64,000 nucleotides of DNA from Polynucleobacter sp. AP-Nino-20-G2 (GTDB lineage Bacteria > Pseudomonadota > Gammaproteobacteria > Burkholderiales > Burkholderiaceae), in contig NZ_CP061313.1 in NCBI RefSeq assembly GCF_018688235.1, positions 1,285,130 to 1,349,129 of the forward strand, in the 5' to 3' direction. A program made the translations under genes and the position numbers. Shown piece after piece: positions 46,413-53,620 of this stretch; position 1 is the stretch's first letter, and every line of letters begins with the position of its first letter. A model generated the notes under the pieces. That model was not told the DNA's origin. It saw only the letters and a program-made list of their open reading frames with translations, and did not search any database.

Positions 46413-46898
46413 TCAATACAGCCCTGGAATTAACTTCTTCACCCTGGATTGGTAATCTACATACACTGGAAAGCGCTCAATTAGCCAAACTTCCTCTCGA
46501 CTGGCCTTCACATTAAATAAGAAAAATAAGCCGAGGACATATGCCAGCACGTAAATACCTGGAAAGATCAATAGCCAAGCGATAGCGGCCAGAAGGACTC
46601 CAAAGTAGATGGGGTGGCGCACATAACGATATAAACCCGATTGCACGAATTGGGCATCATCTTTTGGGTATGGCAGCGGGGTCAGATTTTTCCCCAAGTT
46701 GATCACTGCGACCAACATGATTAAGCAGGCCAATAAACCAATTGAAATACCACAGGCATGAAGAATGGTTTTTAGCGACTGCGCGCTAATGAAATAAGAC
46801 CCCTGGGGACCAAAGAGTATTAGGCCTATCAAAATACCTTGAATCAGCACGTAGAAAGCACCTCGTTGCAATACAGTCTTATTGGACAAAGCGCTCAT
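46413..46898 (-). CDS. Isoprenylcysteine carboxyl methyltransferase-family membrane protein
   Basis: 161 residues with four or five hydrophobic segments and the ICMT/PEMT family signature RYVRHPIYFGVLL (about residues 93-105), followed by an EE-containing stretch and FPVYVDYQSRVKKLIP near the C terminus. The family methylates membrane-associated substrates with SAM; the bacterial substrate is not known. It precedes dsbB on the same strand. Confidence 0.85.
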   Translation of the reverse strand: MSALSNKTVLQRGAFYVLIQGILIGLILFGPQGSYFISAQSLKTILHACGISIGLLACLIMLVAVINLGKNLTPLPYPKDDAQFVQSGLYRYVRHPIYFGVLLAAIAWLLIFPGIYVLAYVLGLFFLFNVKASREEVWLIERFPVYVDYQSRVKKLIPGLY

Positions 46899-46940
46899 TT
46901 ACCTAACCTTTAGAGGATCAGGCTACAGTCTACCCTCACC

Positions 46941-47213
46941 TCAATACATTACCGCTCTCTCGAAACCCTCATCTAAAACGTCGCGATCCTGGGTCAACAC
47001 ATGTTGAGCAATGAGAAACACCCCAGCAAGAAAGCTCAGGCAAACCAGCAATCCAAAGGTATGGTATTGGTTCAGGTCATTTTGATTAAGGACCTCTAAA
47101 TAACGGTCGCTTTCTAGAGCAAGATGGGTTGATAGACTTAATAGCGCCAAGCCCAACAGTATTTGAGTTAAGGTCAACAATAGAGACTTTTCACTGATTG
47201 GCGTTGTAGACAT
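46941..47213 (-). CDS. Small membrane protein, function unknown
   Basis: 90 residues with two hydrophobic segments (about 9-29 and 51-70) separated by a short polar loop, and an acidic C-terminal end (TQDRDVLDEGFERAVMY). No family is recognised. It has no cysteines. GAAGGAAG precedes the ATG at 47213, a fair ribosome site. It may be the first gene of the run leading to the ICMT-like gene 42 bp downstream. Confidence 0.7.
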   Translation of the reverse strand: MSTTPISEKSLLLTLTQILLGLALLSLSTHLALESDRYLEVLNQNDLNQYHTFGLLVCLSFLAGVFLIAQHVLTQDRDVLDEGFERAVMY

Positions 47214-47363
47214 AAGACTTCCTTCAGATGGGTATGCAAGGATCTTATGGGGGTAGCGCTAATAAGTAAAAGAATCCCTTTTTATAAGCTAAATACTTTT
47301 TTATATATAGAACCGCTTAAATAATGAGGATAATCATCGTTTTATCTCTATTTATAAGCGTTT
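47214..47363. promoter_or_regulatory. Divergent AT-rich promoter region with TTTATAAGC direct repeats
   Basis: 150 bp between the small membrane protein and fpr, very rich in A and T. TTTATAAGC occurs at 47281-47289 and again at 47351-47359, the second copy ending 4 bp before the fpr ATG. No Shine-Dalgarno lies just upstream of fpr. The repeats could be regulator half-sites; this is inference. Confidence 0.4.
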
Positions 47364-48140
47364 ATGGCAGCCTATAACACCGAAACCGTCCTCTCTGTTC
47401 ATCACTGGAACGACACTCTCTTTAGCTTTACCACTACCAGAAATAAGGGGTTGCGCTTTCGTAGTGGCCATTTTTTGATGATTGGCTTAGAGGTTGAAGG
47501 CAAGCCTTTGGTAAGAGCTTATAGCGTGGCCAGCCCAAACTATGAAGAGCATTTAGAGTTTTTGAGCATTAAAGTTCAGGATGGCCCCCTCACCTCACGT
47601 CTTCAGAAGATTCAAGTGGGCGACCCCATCCTAGTGAGCGAAAAGTCAGTGGGAACACTAGTCATTGACGATTTAAATCCAGGCAAGCATCTCTATTTAT
47701 TTAGCACTGGGACCGGCCTTGCTCCATTCATGAGCATCATTCGCGATCCAGATACTTACGAGAAGTTTGAGAAAGTGGTCCTAATTCACGGCGTACGCTT
47801 GGTAAGCGAATTAGCTTATGCTGATTACATCAAGAATGAGTTAACCCAAGATGAATACATTGGCGAAATCATCCGCGAAAAACTCATCTACTACCCAACA
47901 GTCACTCGCGAGGCGTTTAAACACACTGGCCGCTTAACTACCGCGATTGAATCTGGTCAGCTGTTCAAAGATATCGGCTTGCCTCCGCTAGACCCCGCTG
48001 TTGATCGCGCCATGATCTGCGGTAGCCCTTCCATGCTGAAAGAAACTGCTGAGATGCTAGATGCCAAAGGCTTCAAGGTTTCCCCAAGCCTAGGTCAGCT
48101 AGGTGATTACGTATTCGAACGTGCTTTCGTAGAGAAATAA
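47364..48140 (+). CDS. fpr: Ferredoxin/flavodoxin--NADP reductase
   Basis: FAD enzyme exchanging electrons between NADPH and ferredoxin or flavodoxin, for sulfite reduction, Fe-S assembly or redox defence. The 258 residues have the FAD-binding pattern VRAYSVASPNYEE (about residues 52-64), the NADP-binding GTGLAPFMSIIRD, and the C-terminal VFERAFVEK typical of the bacterial FPR group. Its place upstream of cysH-cysD-cysN suggests a role in feeding electrons to sulfur assimilation, but no sulfite reductase gene is in the window. Confidence 0.95.
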   Translation: MAAYNTETVLSVHHWNDTLFSFTTTRNKGLRFRSGHFLMIGLEVEGKPLVRAYSVASPNYEEHLEFLSIKVQDGPLTSRLQKIQVGDPILVSEKSVGTLVIDDLNPGKHLYLFSTGTGLAPFMSIIRDPDTYEKFEKVVLIHGVRLVSELAYADYIKNELTQDEYIGEIIREKLIYYPTVTREAFKHTGRLTTAIESGQLFKDIGLPPLDPAVDRAMICGSPSMLKETAEMLDAKGFKVSPSLGQLGDYVFERAFVEK

Positions 48141-48154
48141 TTCACTTATTTTAT

Positions 48155-48177
48155 ATATCTAAAAGTAATTTAGATAT
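48155..48177. promoter_or_regulatory. Perfect AT-rich palindrome upstream of the sulfur block
   Basis: ATATCTAAA (48155-48163), a 5 bp spacer and TTTAGATAT (48169-48177) form a perfect 9 bp inverted repeat, with AGATATCT overlapping its right side. It is AT-only at the core and lacks a T-run, so it looks like a protein-binding operator and not a terminator for fpr. A LysR-type regulator would fit the context; this is inference. Confidence 0.5.
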
Positions 48178-48207
48178 CTCTATATATTCCTTGTAGATAT
48201 ATAAGCC

Positions 48208-48244
48208 CCTTGGTAAATTCTCTTTAACGAGATATTTACCAAGG
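48208..48244 (+). promoter_or_regulatory. Long hairpin covering the ribosome site of the 54-residue gene
   Basis: CCTTGGTAAAT (48208-48218) pairs with ATTTACCAAGG (48234-48244); inside, TCTC (48219-48222) pairs with GAGA (48229-48232) around the loop TTTAAC. That is 15 bp with a single bulged T at 48233. The right arm contains AAGG of the Shine-Dalgarno AAGGA (48241-48245) for the ATG at 48252. A TATATAAG-like -10 at about 48196-48204 would start RNA near the hairpin's left arm. Confidence 0.65.
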
Positions 48245-48251
48245 AATCCAG

Positions 48252-48416
48252 ATGTCCCCCGTACGTGAGCACTACAACCCCATCATCACCAAACTATTGC
48301 GTGAGCATGACCGTTTGCCCCATGAGAATGTAGCGGAGCGTAAGAGTTTTCAGCGGCGCATCCTTTTCTTAATGAATGCCATCAAGCTCGAAGAATTTGA
48401 ACAAGCATTTGCTTAA
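48252..48416 (+). CDS. 54-residue protein at the head of the sulfur-assimilation block, function unknown
   Basis: A short gene from ATG 48252 to TAA 48416. AAGGA lies 6 bases upstream of the start. The product is charged (MSPVREHYNPIITKLLREHD at the N terminus, EEFEQAFA at the end), rich in Arg, Glu and His, with no cysteine, signal peptide or membrane segment; it looks helical. The next gene's ribosome site follows immediately, so it is probably the first gene of the transporter-cysH unit. No family is recognised. Support comes from the ribosome site, the tight packing and the regulated-looking leader; coding conservation has not been tested. Confidence 0.6.
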   Translation: MSPVREHYNPIITKLLREHDRLPHENVAERKSFQRRILFLMNAIKLEEFEQAFA

Positions 48417-48434
48417 TTAAGGAAATACTTGTTC

Positions 48435-49229
48435 ATGATTGATTTTTTAATCCAATCTTCACACTTCATTATTTCCGGCGCACTTGTGGGGCTTCTAGTT
48501 GGAATGACTGGCGTAGGTGGCGGCTCACTGATGACGCCATTGCTAACCCTGATCTTCGGGATTGCCCCAACAGCAGCAGTAGGAACTGATCTTGCCTTCG
48601 CGGCAATTACCAAAGGATTTGGCACTGCCGCACATCGCCTACATGGCAATGTTCGCTGGGATATCGTCCGCCTACTCTGCCTTGGAAGTATTAGCACCGC
48701 AGTTCTGTCAATTCTCGTTTTGAAATATGTTGGACCCGTATCAAAGGATTGGAATCATCTCATTAGCATTTCGATTGGGGTTTCCGTATTGCTAACAGCC
48801 GTATCGCTATTATTTAGAGCAAAGATTCTGAAATGGGTTCAAGCTAACCCTCGCTACTTACCCACAGGGTTAGCATTAAATATCGCCACTATTAGTGTTG
48901 GGGCAGTGATCGGAGTTCTTGTCACCGTCTCGTCGATTGGTGCGGGAGCGATTGGAGCAACACTCATATTGCTGCTCTACCCCCATTTAAAAGCCTCCGA
49001 AGTAGCTGGCACGGACATTGCATATGCAGTCCCATTAACCGCGCTAGCTGGACTAGGTCACTGGTGGCTAGGCAATGTCCATTTTGACTTGCTGTTTGGG
49101 TTATTGCTTGGATCCGTACCGGCCATCTGGCTTGGCGCAAAACTGTCGAGTATCCTTTCAGAGAGGGCAACTAGAACTACGCTCGCAGGAACATTATTCT
49201 TGGTTGGAATTAAGTTGGTGTCCTCATGA
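48435..49229 (+). CDS. TSUP-family (TauE/SafE) sulfite/anion transporter
   Basis: 264 residues with about eight membrane segments and the two family half-repeats (GLLVGMTGVGGGSLMTPLL near residue 20 and VTVSSIGAGAIGATLI near residue 170). TSUP proteins move sulfite, sulfoacetate and related anions. It overlaps cysH by 4 bp (ATGA), so it is very likely part of sulfur assimilation, as a sulfate importer or sulfite exporter. ATG 48435 was taken; TTG 48429 is closer to the AAGGAAA site and may be the true start. Confidence 0.9.
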   Translation: MIDFLIQSSHFIISGALVGLLVGMTGVGGGSLMTPLLTLIFGIAPTAAVGTDLAFAAITKGFGTAAHRLHGNVRWDIVRLLCLGSISTAVLSILVLKYVGPVSKDWNHLISISIGVSVLLTAVSLLFRAKILKWVQANPRYLPTGLALNIATISVGAVIGVLVTVSSIGAGAIGATLILLLYPHLKASEVAGTDIAYAVPLTALAGLGHWWLGNVHFDLLFGLLLGSVPAIWLGAKLSSILSERATRTTLAGTLFLVGIKLVSS

Positions 49230-49954
49230 TCAAACCAGAATTTTGGTCCATTCCAGCAGACACTCTTACGCCAGCGGAGTTGATGGATAAGATAGTCGCC
49301 CTCAAGCAAAGATTACTCGACATCACTTCGCGCTTTTCTGATGTGCGCTTTGCCACTAGCTTAGCAGCTGAGGACATGGTCATTACTGATGCAATCGCCA
49401 AAACTAAGGCAAACATTCGCTTATTTACTTTAGCTACAGGTCGCCTTCATCAAGAAACTGTTGATATGACCAAGGCTGCGGAACGTCATTACGGCCTGAC
49501 GCTTCATAAAGCCTACCCCCTCGAGAGTGATATTCAGGAATTTATTGATCAATATGGCATGAATGGTTTTTATGATGGCGAAGAGGCTAAGAAAGCCTGT
49601 TGCAGTGCTCGCAAAATTAAACCTCTGAATACAGCCCTCTTGGGTGCAGATGCCTGGATTACCGGCCAAAGACGTGAGCAATCCACGACTCGTGTTGAAC
49701 TCAATTTTGAGGAAGGCGATGAAGCACGCGGTATCGCCAAATTTAATCCCCTATTTGATTGGTCCGAAGCAGATATTTGGGCCTACATCAAACAAGAAAA
49801 TGTACCGATTCATCCCCTTCACTTAAAAGGCTACCCCAGCATTGGCTGTGAACCATGCACACGCCAAGTAAAGAAAGGTGAAGATATCCGCGCCGGTCGC
49901 TGGTGGTGGCTGCAAAGCGATAGCAAAGAGTGTGGACTACACGTTAATCAATAA
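49226..49954 (+). CDS. cysH: Adenylylsulfate reductase, thioredoxin-dependent (CysH, Fe-S type)
   Basis: Reduces activated sulfate to sulfite. The 242 residues hold the CC pair (KKACCSARK, about residues 122-130) and the CEPC pair (SIGCEPCTRQV, about 208-218), which together bind a 4Fe-4S cluster, and a C-terminal ECGLH with the catalytic cysteine. The four cluster cysteines indicate an APS reductase and not the PAPS-only enzyme of E. coli, consistent with a CysN that carries no APS kinase domain and no cysC in the window. Confidence 0.93.
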   Translation: MIKPEFWSIPADTLTPAELMDKIVALKQRLLDITSRFSDVRFATSLAAEDMVITDAIAKTKANIRLFTLATGRLHQETVDMTKAAERHYGLTLHKAYPLESDIQEFIDQYGMNGFYDGEEAKKACCSARKIKPLNTALLGADAWITGQRREQSTTRVELNFEEGDEARGIAKFNPLFDWSEADIWAYIKQENVPIHPLHLKGYPSIGCEPCTRQVKKGEDIRAGRWWWLQSDSKECGLHVNQ

Positions 49955-50002
49955 TCGATTGATTACTTCATTATCAAAACTTAGCAAAGAACGAATTACA
50001 GA

Positions 50003-50926
50003 ATGCAAGAAAAAAAATTATTAGACGACCATTTAGACTGGCTTGAAGCAGAGTCGATCTACATTATTCGCGAAGTGGTTGCGCAGTGCGCAAATCCAGC
50101 GATGTTATTCTCAGGCGGCAAAGACTCTATCGTGATGTTCCACTTGGCTCGCAAAGCTTTTCAATTTGGTGATCGCCCAGTAAAGCTACCCTTCCCCATT
50201 TTGCATATTGACACTGGCCACAACTACCCAGAAGTCATCGCCTATCGTGATGCGGTAGTTGAAAAAACAGGTGTCAAGCTGATTGTGGGTCACGTTGAAG
50301 ACTCCATCAAAAAAGGGAGTGTTCGTTTACGCAAAGAAACAGACTCTCGCAACGCTGCCCAAGCAGTGACTTTGCTAGAAGCGATTGCAGAGTATGAGTT
50401 TGATGCATTGATGGGTGGAGCGCGCCGTGATGAAGAAAAAGCGCGTGCCAAAGAGCGCATCTTCTCCTTCCGCGATGAATTCGGCCAGTGGGATCCAAAA
50501 GCGCAGCGTCCTGAGCTCTGGAGCCTTTACAACGCTCGTATTGCCCAAGGTGAAAACATGCGCGTCTTCCCGATTTCCAATTGGACGGAGCTTGATGTCT
50601 GGCAATACATCGCTCGAGAAAAATTAGAACTCCCCAGCATTTACTACACTCACGAACGTGAGGTTGTGAGAAAGAATAGCCTCCTAGTTCCAGTGACCAA
50701 TATCACCCCTAAAGCGCCTGGCGATGTCAGTGAAATATTGAATGTGCGCTTCCGTACTGTTGGGGATATTAGCTGCACCTGCCCAGTAGTGAGCACTGCC
50801 GCAAATCCAATTGACATCATCGCCGAAACTGCGATTACGGAAATCACTGAACGTGGCGCCACTCGCATGGACGATCAAACTAATGAGGCCTCCATGGAGC
50901 GCCGCAAGAAAGAAGGTTACTTCTAA
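50003..50926 (+). CDS. cysD: Sulfate adenylyltransferase subunit 2
   Basis: Small catalytic subunit of ATP sulfurylase, making adenylylsulfate from sulfate and ATP. The 307 residues have the PP-loop FSGGKDSIVMFHLA (about residues 36-49), the RREGARRDEE-like GGARRDEEKARAKER segment and the family C terminus SMERRKKEGYF. Its stop overlaps the cysN ATG (TAATG). Confidence 0.97.
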   Translation: MQEKKLLDDHLDWLEAESIYIIREVVAQCANPAMLFSGGKDSIVMFHLARKAFQFGDRPVKLPFPILHIDTGHNYPEVIAYRDAVVEKTGVKLIVGHVEDSIKKGSVRLRKETDSRNAAQAVTLLEAIAEYEFDALMGGARRDEEKARAKERIFSFRDEFGQWDPKAQRPELWSLYNARIAQGENMRVFPISNWTELDVWQYIAREKLELPSIYYTHEREVVRKNSLLVPVTNITPKAPGDVSEILNVRFRTVGDISCTCPVVSTAANPIDIIAETAITEITERGATRMDDQTNEASMERRKKEGYF

Positions 50927-52269
50927 TGACTCAAGAAAATAAAGAAAATATCCACCAAAACGTAGTGCGCTTTATCACTGCCGGCAGTGTTGATGATGGC
51001 AAAAGCACCTTAATTGGTCGTTTACTCTATGACACCAAATCGATTTTGGTAGATCAACTCGAGTCTCTGTCAAAGACAAAACATGCGCGCGTCACTTCTT
51101 CCGATGCTGGCGTAGATTTAGCGCTATTAACCGATGGGCTAGAAGCTGAGCGTGAACAAGGGATCACTATTGATGTGGCCTATCGCTACTTCTCCACACC
51201 CAAACGAAAATTTATCGTAGCCGATGCCCCGGGTCATGAGCAATACACTCGTAATTTAGTCACTGGAGCCTCGCAATCTGATGTTGCGGTTATTTTGGTC
51301 GATGCAGCCCGCGTTGATCTGGGCACCAATCCAGCCACCTTATTAGCTCAAACTAAACGTCATGCTGCCATTGTTCATTTGTTAGGACTGCGCCATGTTG
51401 TATTTGCAGTGAACAAAATGGACTTGCTCAATTTTGATGAAAAGATCTTTGACGCCATCAAAACAGCGATTGAAGATTTAAACAAGAGGATCGGTCTTCC
51501 TGAACCAACCTTAATTCCAATGTCAGCACTACTTGGTGCGAACGTAGTAAGTCCTAGCGATGCCACACCTTGGTATAAGGGCCCAACACTGCTGGAGTGG
51601 TTAGAAGGTCTCGACACCAGCCCTCAGTCTGAAAAGATCGGTTTGCGTTTTCCTGTTCAATATGTCGCCCGCCAAGATGGCAGCGCCTCAGATGACTTCC
51701 GGGGCTATCTCGGTCAAATTGAATCTGGGAGTATTCAGGTAGGTCAAAAAATTAAAGTGCTTCCTGAGAATCGTGAAGCAACGGTTGCTAAGATCTATTT
51801 GGGAAACCGCAATCAATCTAATGCGAATAATGAAGTGAACTCCGCTCAAACCGGGGAAGCTGTAGCAATTAGCCTGAGCGAGGATATCGATGTATCTAGA
51901 GGCTCTTTATTTATCAGCGCGGAAGACTCCACTCCACCAACATTAAGCAAGCAGATCTCGGCTGATCTTTGCTGGTTAGATAGTGAGCCTCTCTCTTTGA
52001 GTCGCAAGTACGCTCTACGTCACACCACTAATACGATTGGCGCTAAGGTAAAGGTGATTCAACAGGTTTTGGATGTACAAACACTCTCTCGCACACTTGA
52101 AACCCACCCTCTCAATGCCAATGAAATCGGTCGAGTGGATTTCACACTCCAAAAGCCTATTGCAGCAGATCTATTTGATCAATCGCAGCGAACTGGCGCT
52201 TTTATTTTGATTGATGAAGCCACCAACCATACTGTTGCTGCAGGCATGATTCGCGAGGCCCTTGCGTAA
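50926..52269 (+). CDS. cysN: Sulfate adenylyltransferase subunit 1 (GTPase)
   Basis: GTPase subunit that drives the ATP sulfurylase reaction. The 447 residues have G1 GSVDDGKSTLIGRLLYD (about residues 20-36), G3 DAPGHEQYT, G4 NKMD, and EF-Tu-like C-terminal domains. The chain ends GMIREALA with no fused APS kinase domain. Convergent with, and 1 bp from, the YeiH-type gene. Confidence 0.97.
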   Translation: MTQENKENIHQNVVRFITAGSVDDGKSTLIGRLLYDTKSILVDQLESLSKTKHARVTSSDAGVDLALLTDGLEAEREQGITIDVAYRYFSTPKRKFIVADAPGHEQYTRNLVTGASQSDVAVILVDAARVDLGTNPATLLAQTKRHAAIVHLLGLRHVVFAVNKMDLLNFDEKIFDAIKTAIEDLNKRIGLPEPTLIPMSALLGANVVSPSDATPWYKGPTLLEWLEGLDTSPQSEKIGLRFPVQYVARQDGSASDDFRGYLGQIESGSIQVGQKIKVLPENREATVAKIYLGNRNQSNANNEVNSAQTGEAVAISLSEDIDVSRGSLFISAEDSTPPTLSKQISADLCWLDSEPLSLSRKYALRHTTNTIGAKVKVIQQVLDVQTLSRTLETHPLNANEIGRVDFTLQKPIAADLFDQSQRTGAFILIDEATNHTVAAGMIREALA

Positions 52270-52270
52270 G

Positions 52271-53263
52271 CTAAGAAATCCAAAGAATGTAAACAAGTCC
52301 AATGGAGGCGATGAAAATCGTCTCTACGACTAGCATTAAGACAGGCTGCCAGCCCAGCTTACTTAACTCCTGAAAGTTGGTCTTTAGACCTGCAGCAGCA
52401 ATTGCAAGCACTAGCATCCACCGAGATGCTTCGCCAATTGAATGAGTCACAGCTCCGGGCAAGATTTGCATAGACGCGACCAACGATAAAGCAACGAATC
52501 CAATTAAAAATGTTGGGATCAAGCGCAGACTGCCCCACCCCAGACGCTGGGACGATTTATTGCTTCCGAAAAATATGGAAATCAATAGAACTACCGGCAA
52601 CAGCAGGGCAACACGGAATAACTTCACAACCGTTGCTACATCGCCTGCTTCGGGACCAAATAACATTCCAGCAGCAACTACCTGAGCTACGTCATGAATC
52701 GTTGCACCTAAGAAAATTCCAGCAGGAAAATCGGTAATGTTCAGTAGTTGCAATAAAAAGGGGTACAGCACCATCGAAATGGTTGAGAGGACAGTGACAC
52801 CAACCACTACCAGCAAAGTAAACCGTTCATTTTCTTTGGTTTTAGGCAAAACCGATGCTACAGCCAAAGCTGCCGATGCCCCGCAAATACCAACCGAAGC
52901 TCCCGCAATAAAACCAAAATCGGAGGATAACTTCAGGCATCTAGCCAAAAAATATCCAAGGCAGACTGTTGCGCCAACGGCAACAACGACCATCAGTCCA
53001 GTATTGAGGCCAATCGCACTCATATCCGCAAAAGTGATACGGATACCCAGCAGAGCAACGCCAATCCGCAAAATCGTTTTGGCGCAAAAATCAATTCCAG
53101 GCTTAACCACCTCGTTAAGATATAAAAAATGGAGTGATAAGCCGATCAATAAGGCATAGAGTAATTGTGGCCCGCCATAGCTTTCCGACAGAAAGCTGGT
53201 GGCCAAAGCGACAAGCAGGCAGACCATTAAGCCCGGAGAATAATGTTTGACTATCTTAAGCAT
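52271..53263 (-). CDS. YeiH/UPF0324-family membrane transporter (putative sulfate exporter)
   Basis: 330 residues with about ten hydrophobic segments and the family stretches GIDFCAKTILRIGVALLGIRI and IAGASVGICGASAALAVASV, and a conserved TIHDVAQVVAAG. The family (PF03601) is annotated as putative sulfate exporters, with little direct evidence. Convergent position against cysN fits a sulfur link. Its promoter may be TTTGCC-16-TAGAAT with the -10 at 53368-53363 on the minus strand. Confidence 0.88.
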   Translation of the reverse strand: MLKIVKHYSPGLMVCLLVALATSFLSESYGGPQLLYALLIGLSLHFLYLNEVVKPGIDFCAKTILRIGVALLGIRITFADMSAIGLNTGLMVVVAVGATVCLGYFLARCLKLSSDFGFIAGASVGICGASAALAVASVLPKTKENERFTLLVVVGVTVLSTISMVLYPFLLQLLNITDFPAGIFLGATIHDVAQVVAAGMLFGPEAGDVATVVKLFRVALLLPVVLLISIFFGSNKSSQRLGWGSLRLIPTFLIGFVALSLVASMQILPGAVTHSIGEASRWMLVLAIAAAGLKTNFQELSKLGWQPVLMLVVETIFIASIGLVYILWIS

Positions 53264-53620
53264 TCACTTAATACACCATTCTTTTCCCATGAAGAGCATC
53301 TGACTTCGAAGAACCGCAGTCTTAAGGTATTTTCTGACTCACAAAGAATCATTGATGGCTGGATTCTAAATCGCTAGCTCTATAGGCAAATTGCCGACCG
53401 TCAAGATATAAAGAAAAAACCACCCGAGAGGGGTGGCTAAAGTAAGTCTATGGAGGTAGAACTAAAGAATGAACAACAAGTTCATATTAGCTATTCGGCT
53501 TATCCCAAACCGAATCTCTTGCTTTGTTTCAGTGCTCCATGCTTCAATTTAGTGCATATAGCCCATATAGTGCTATTTAGTAGAATTAATCCCTAATCAA
53601 CTAATCATGAAGGAGTGCCA
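53264..53620. promoter_or_regulatory. 357 bp regulatory gap between the YeiH-type and DUF3300 genes
   Basis: No open frame of useful length is seen. From left to right it holds: a probable minus promoter for the YeiH-type gene (-10 TAGAAT, minus, 53368-53363); a perfect GGCAA-A-TTGCC palindrome (53385-53395); a minus-strand terminator (53413-53436); two more inverted repeats; three AGTGC copies at 53531, 53551 and 53569, spaced 20 and 18 bp; and a plus -10 TAGAAT at 53581-53586 for the DUF3300 gene. Confidence 0.5.
53413..53515 (-). ncRNA. Candidate structured RNA ending in an intrinsic terminator
   Basis: Read on the minus strand, three inverted repeats follow one another: ATTCGG/CCGAAT (53515-53510 with 53498-53493), ATGAAC/GTTCAT with a 5 nt loop (53485-53469), and CCACCC/GGGTGG with loop CTCTC (53436-53420), followed by TTTTTTC. 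No coding gene lies upstream on this strand, so the terminator needs another explanation: a small RNA of about 110-150 nt, or an attenuated leader of the YeiH-type gene. No convincing promoter was found for its 5' end. Confidence 0.4.
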
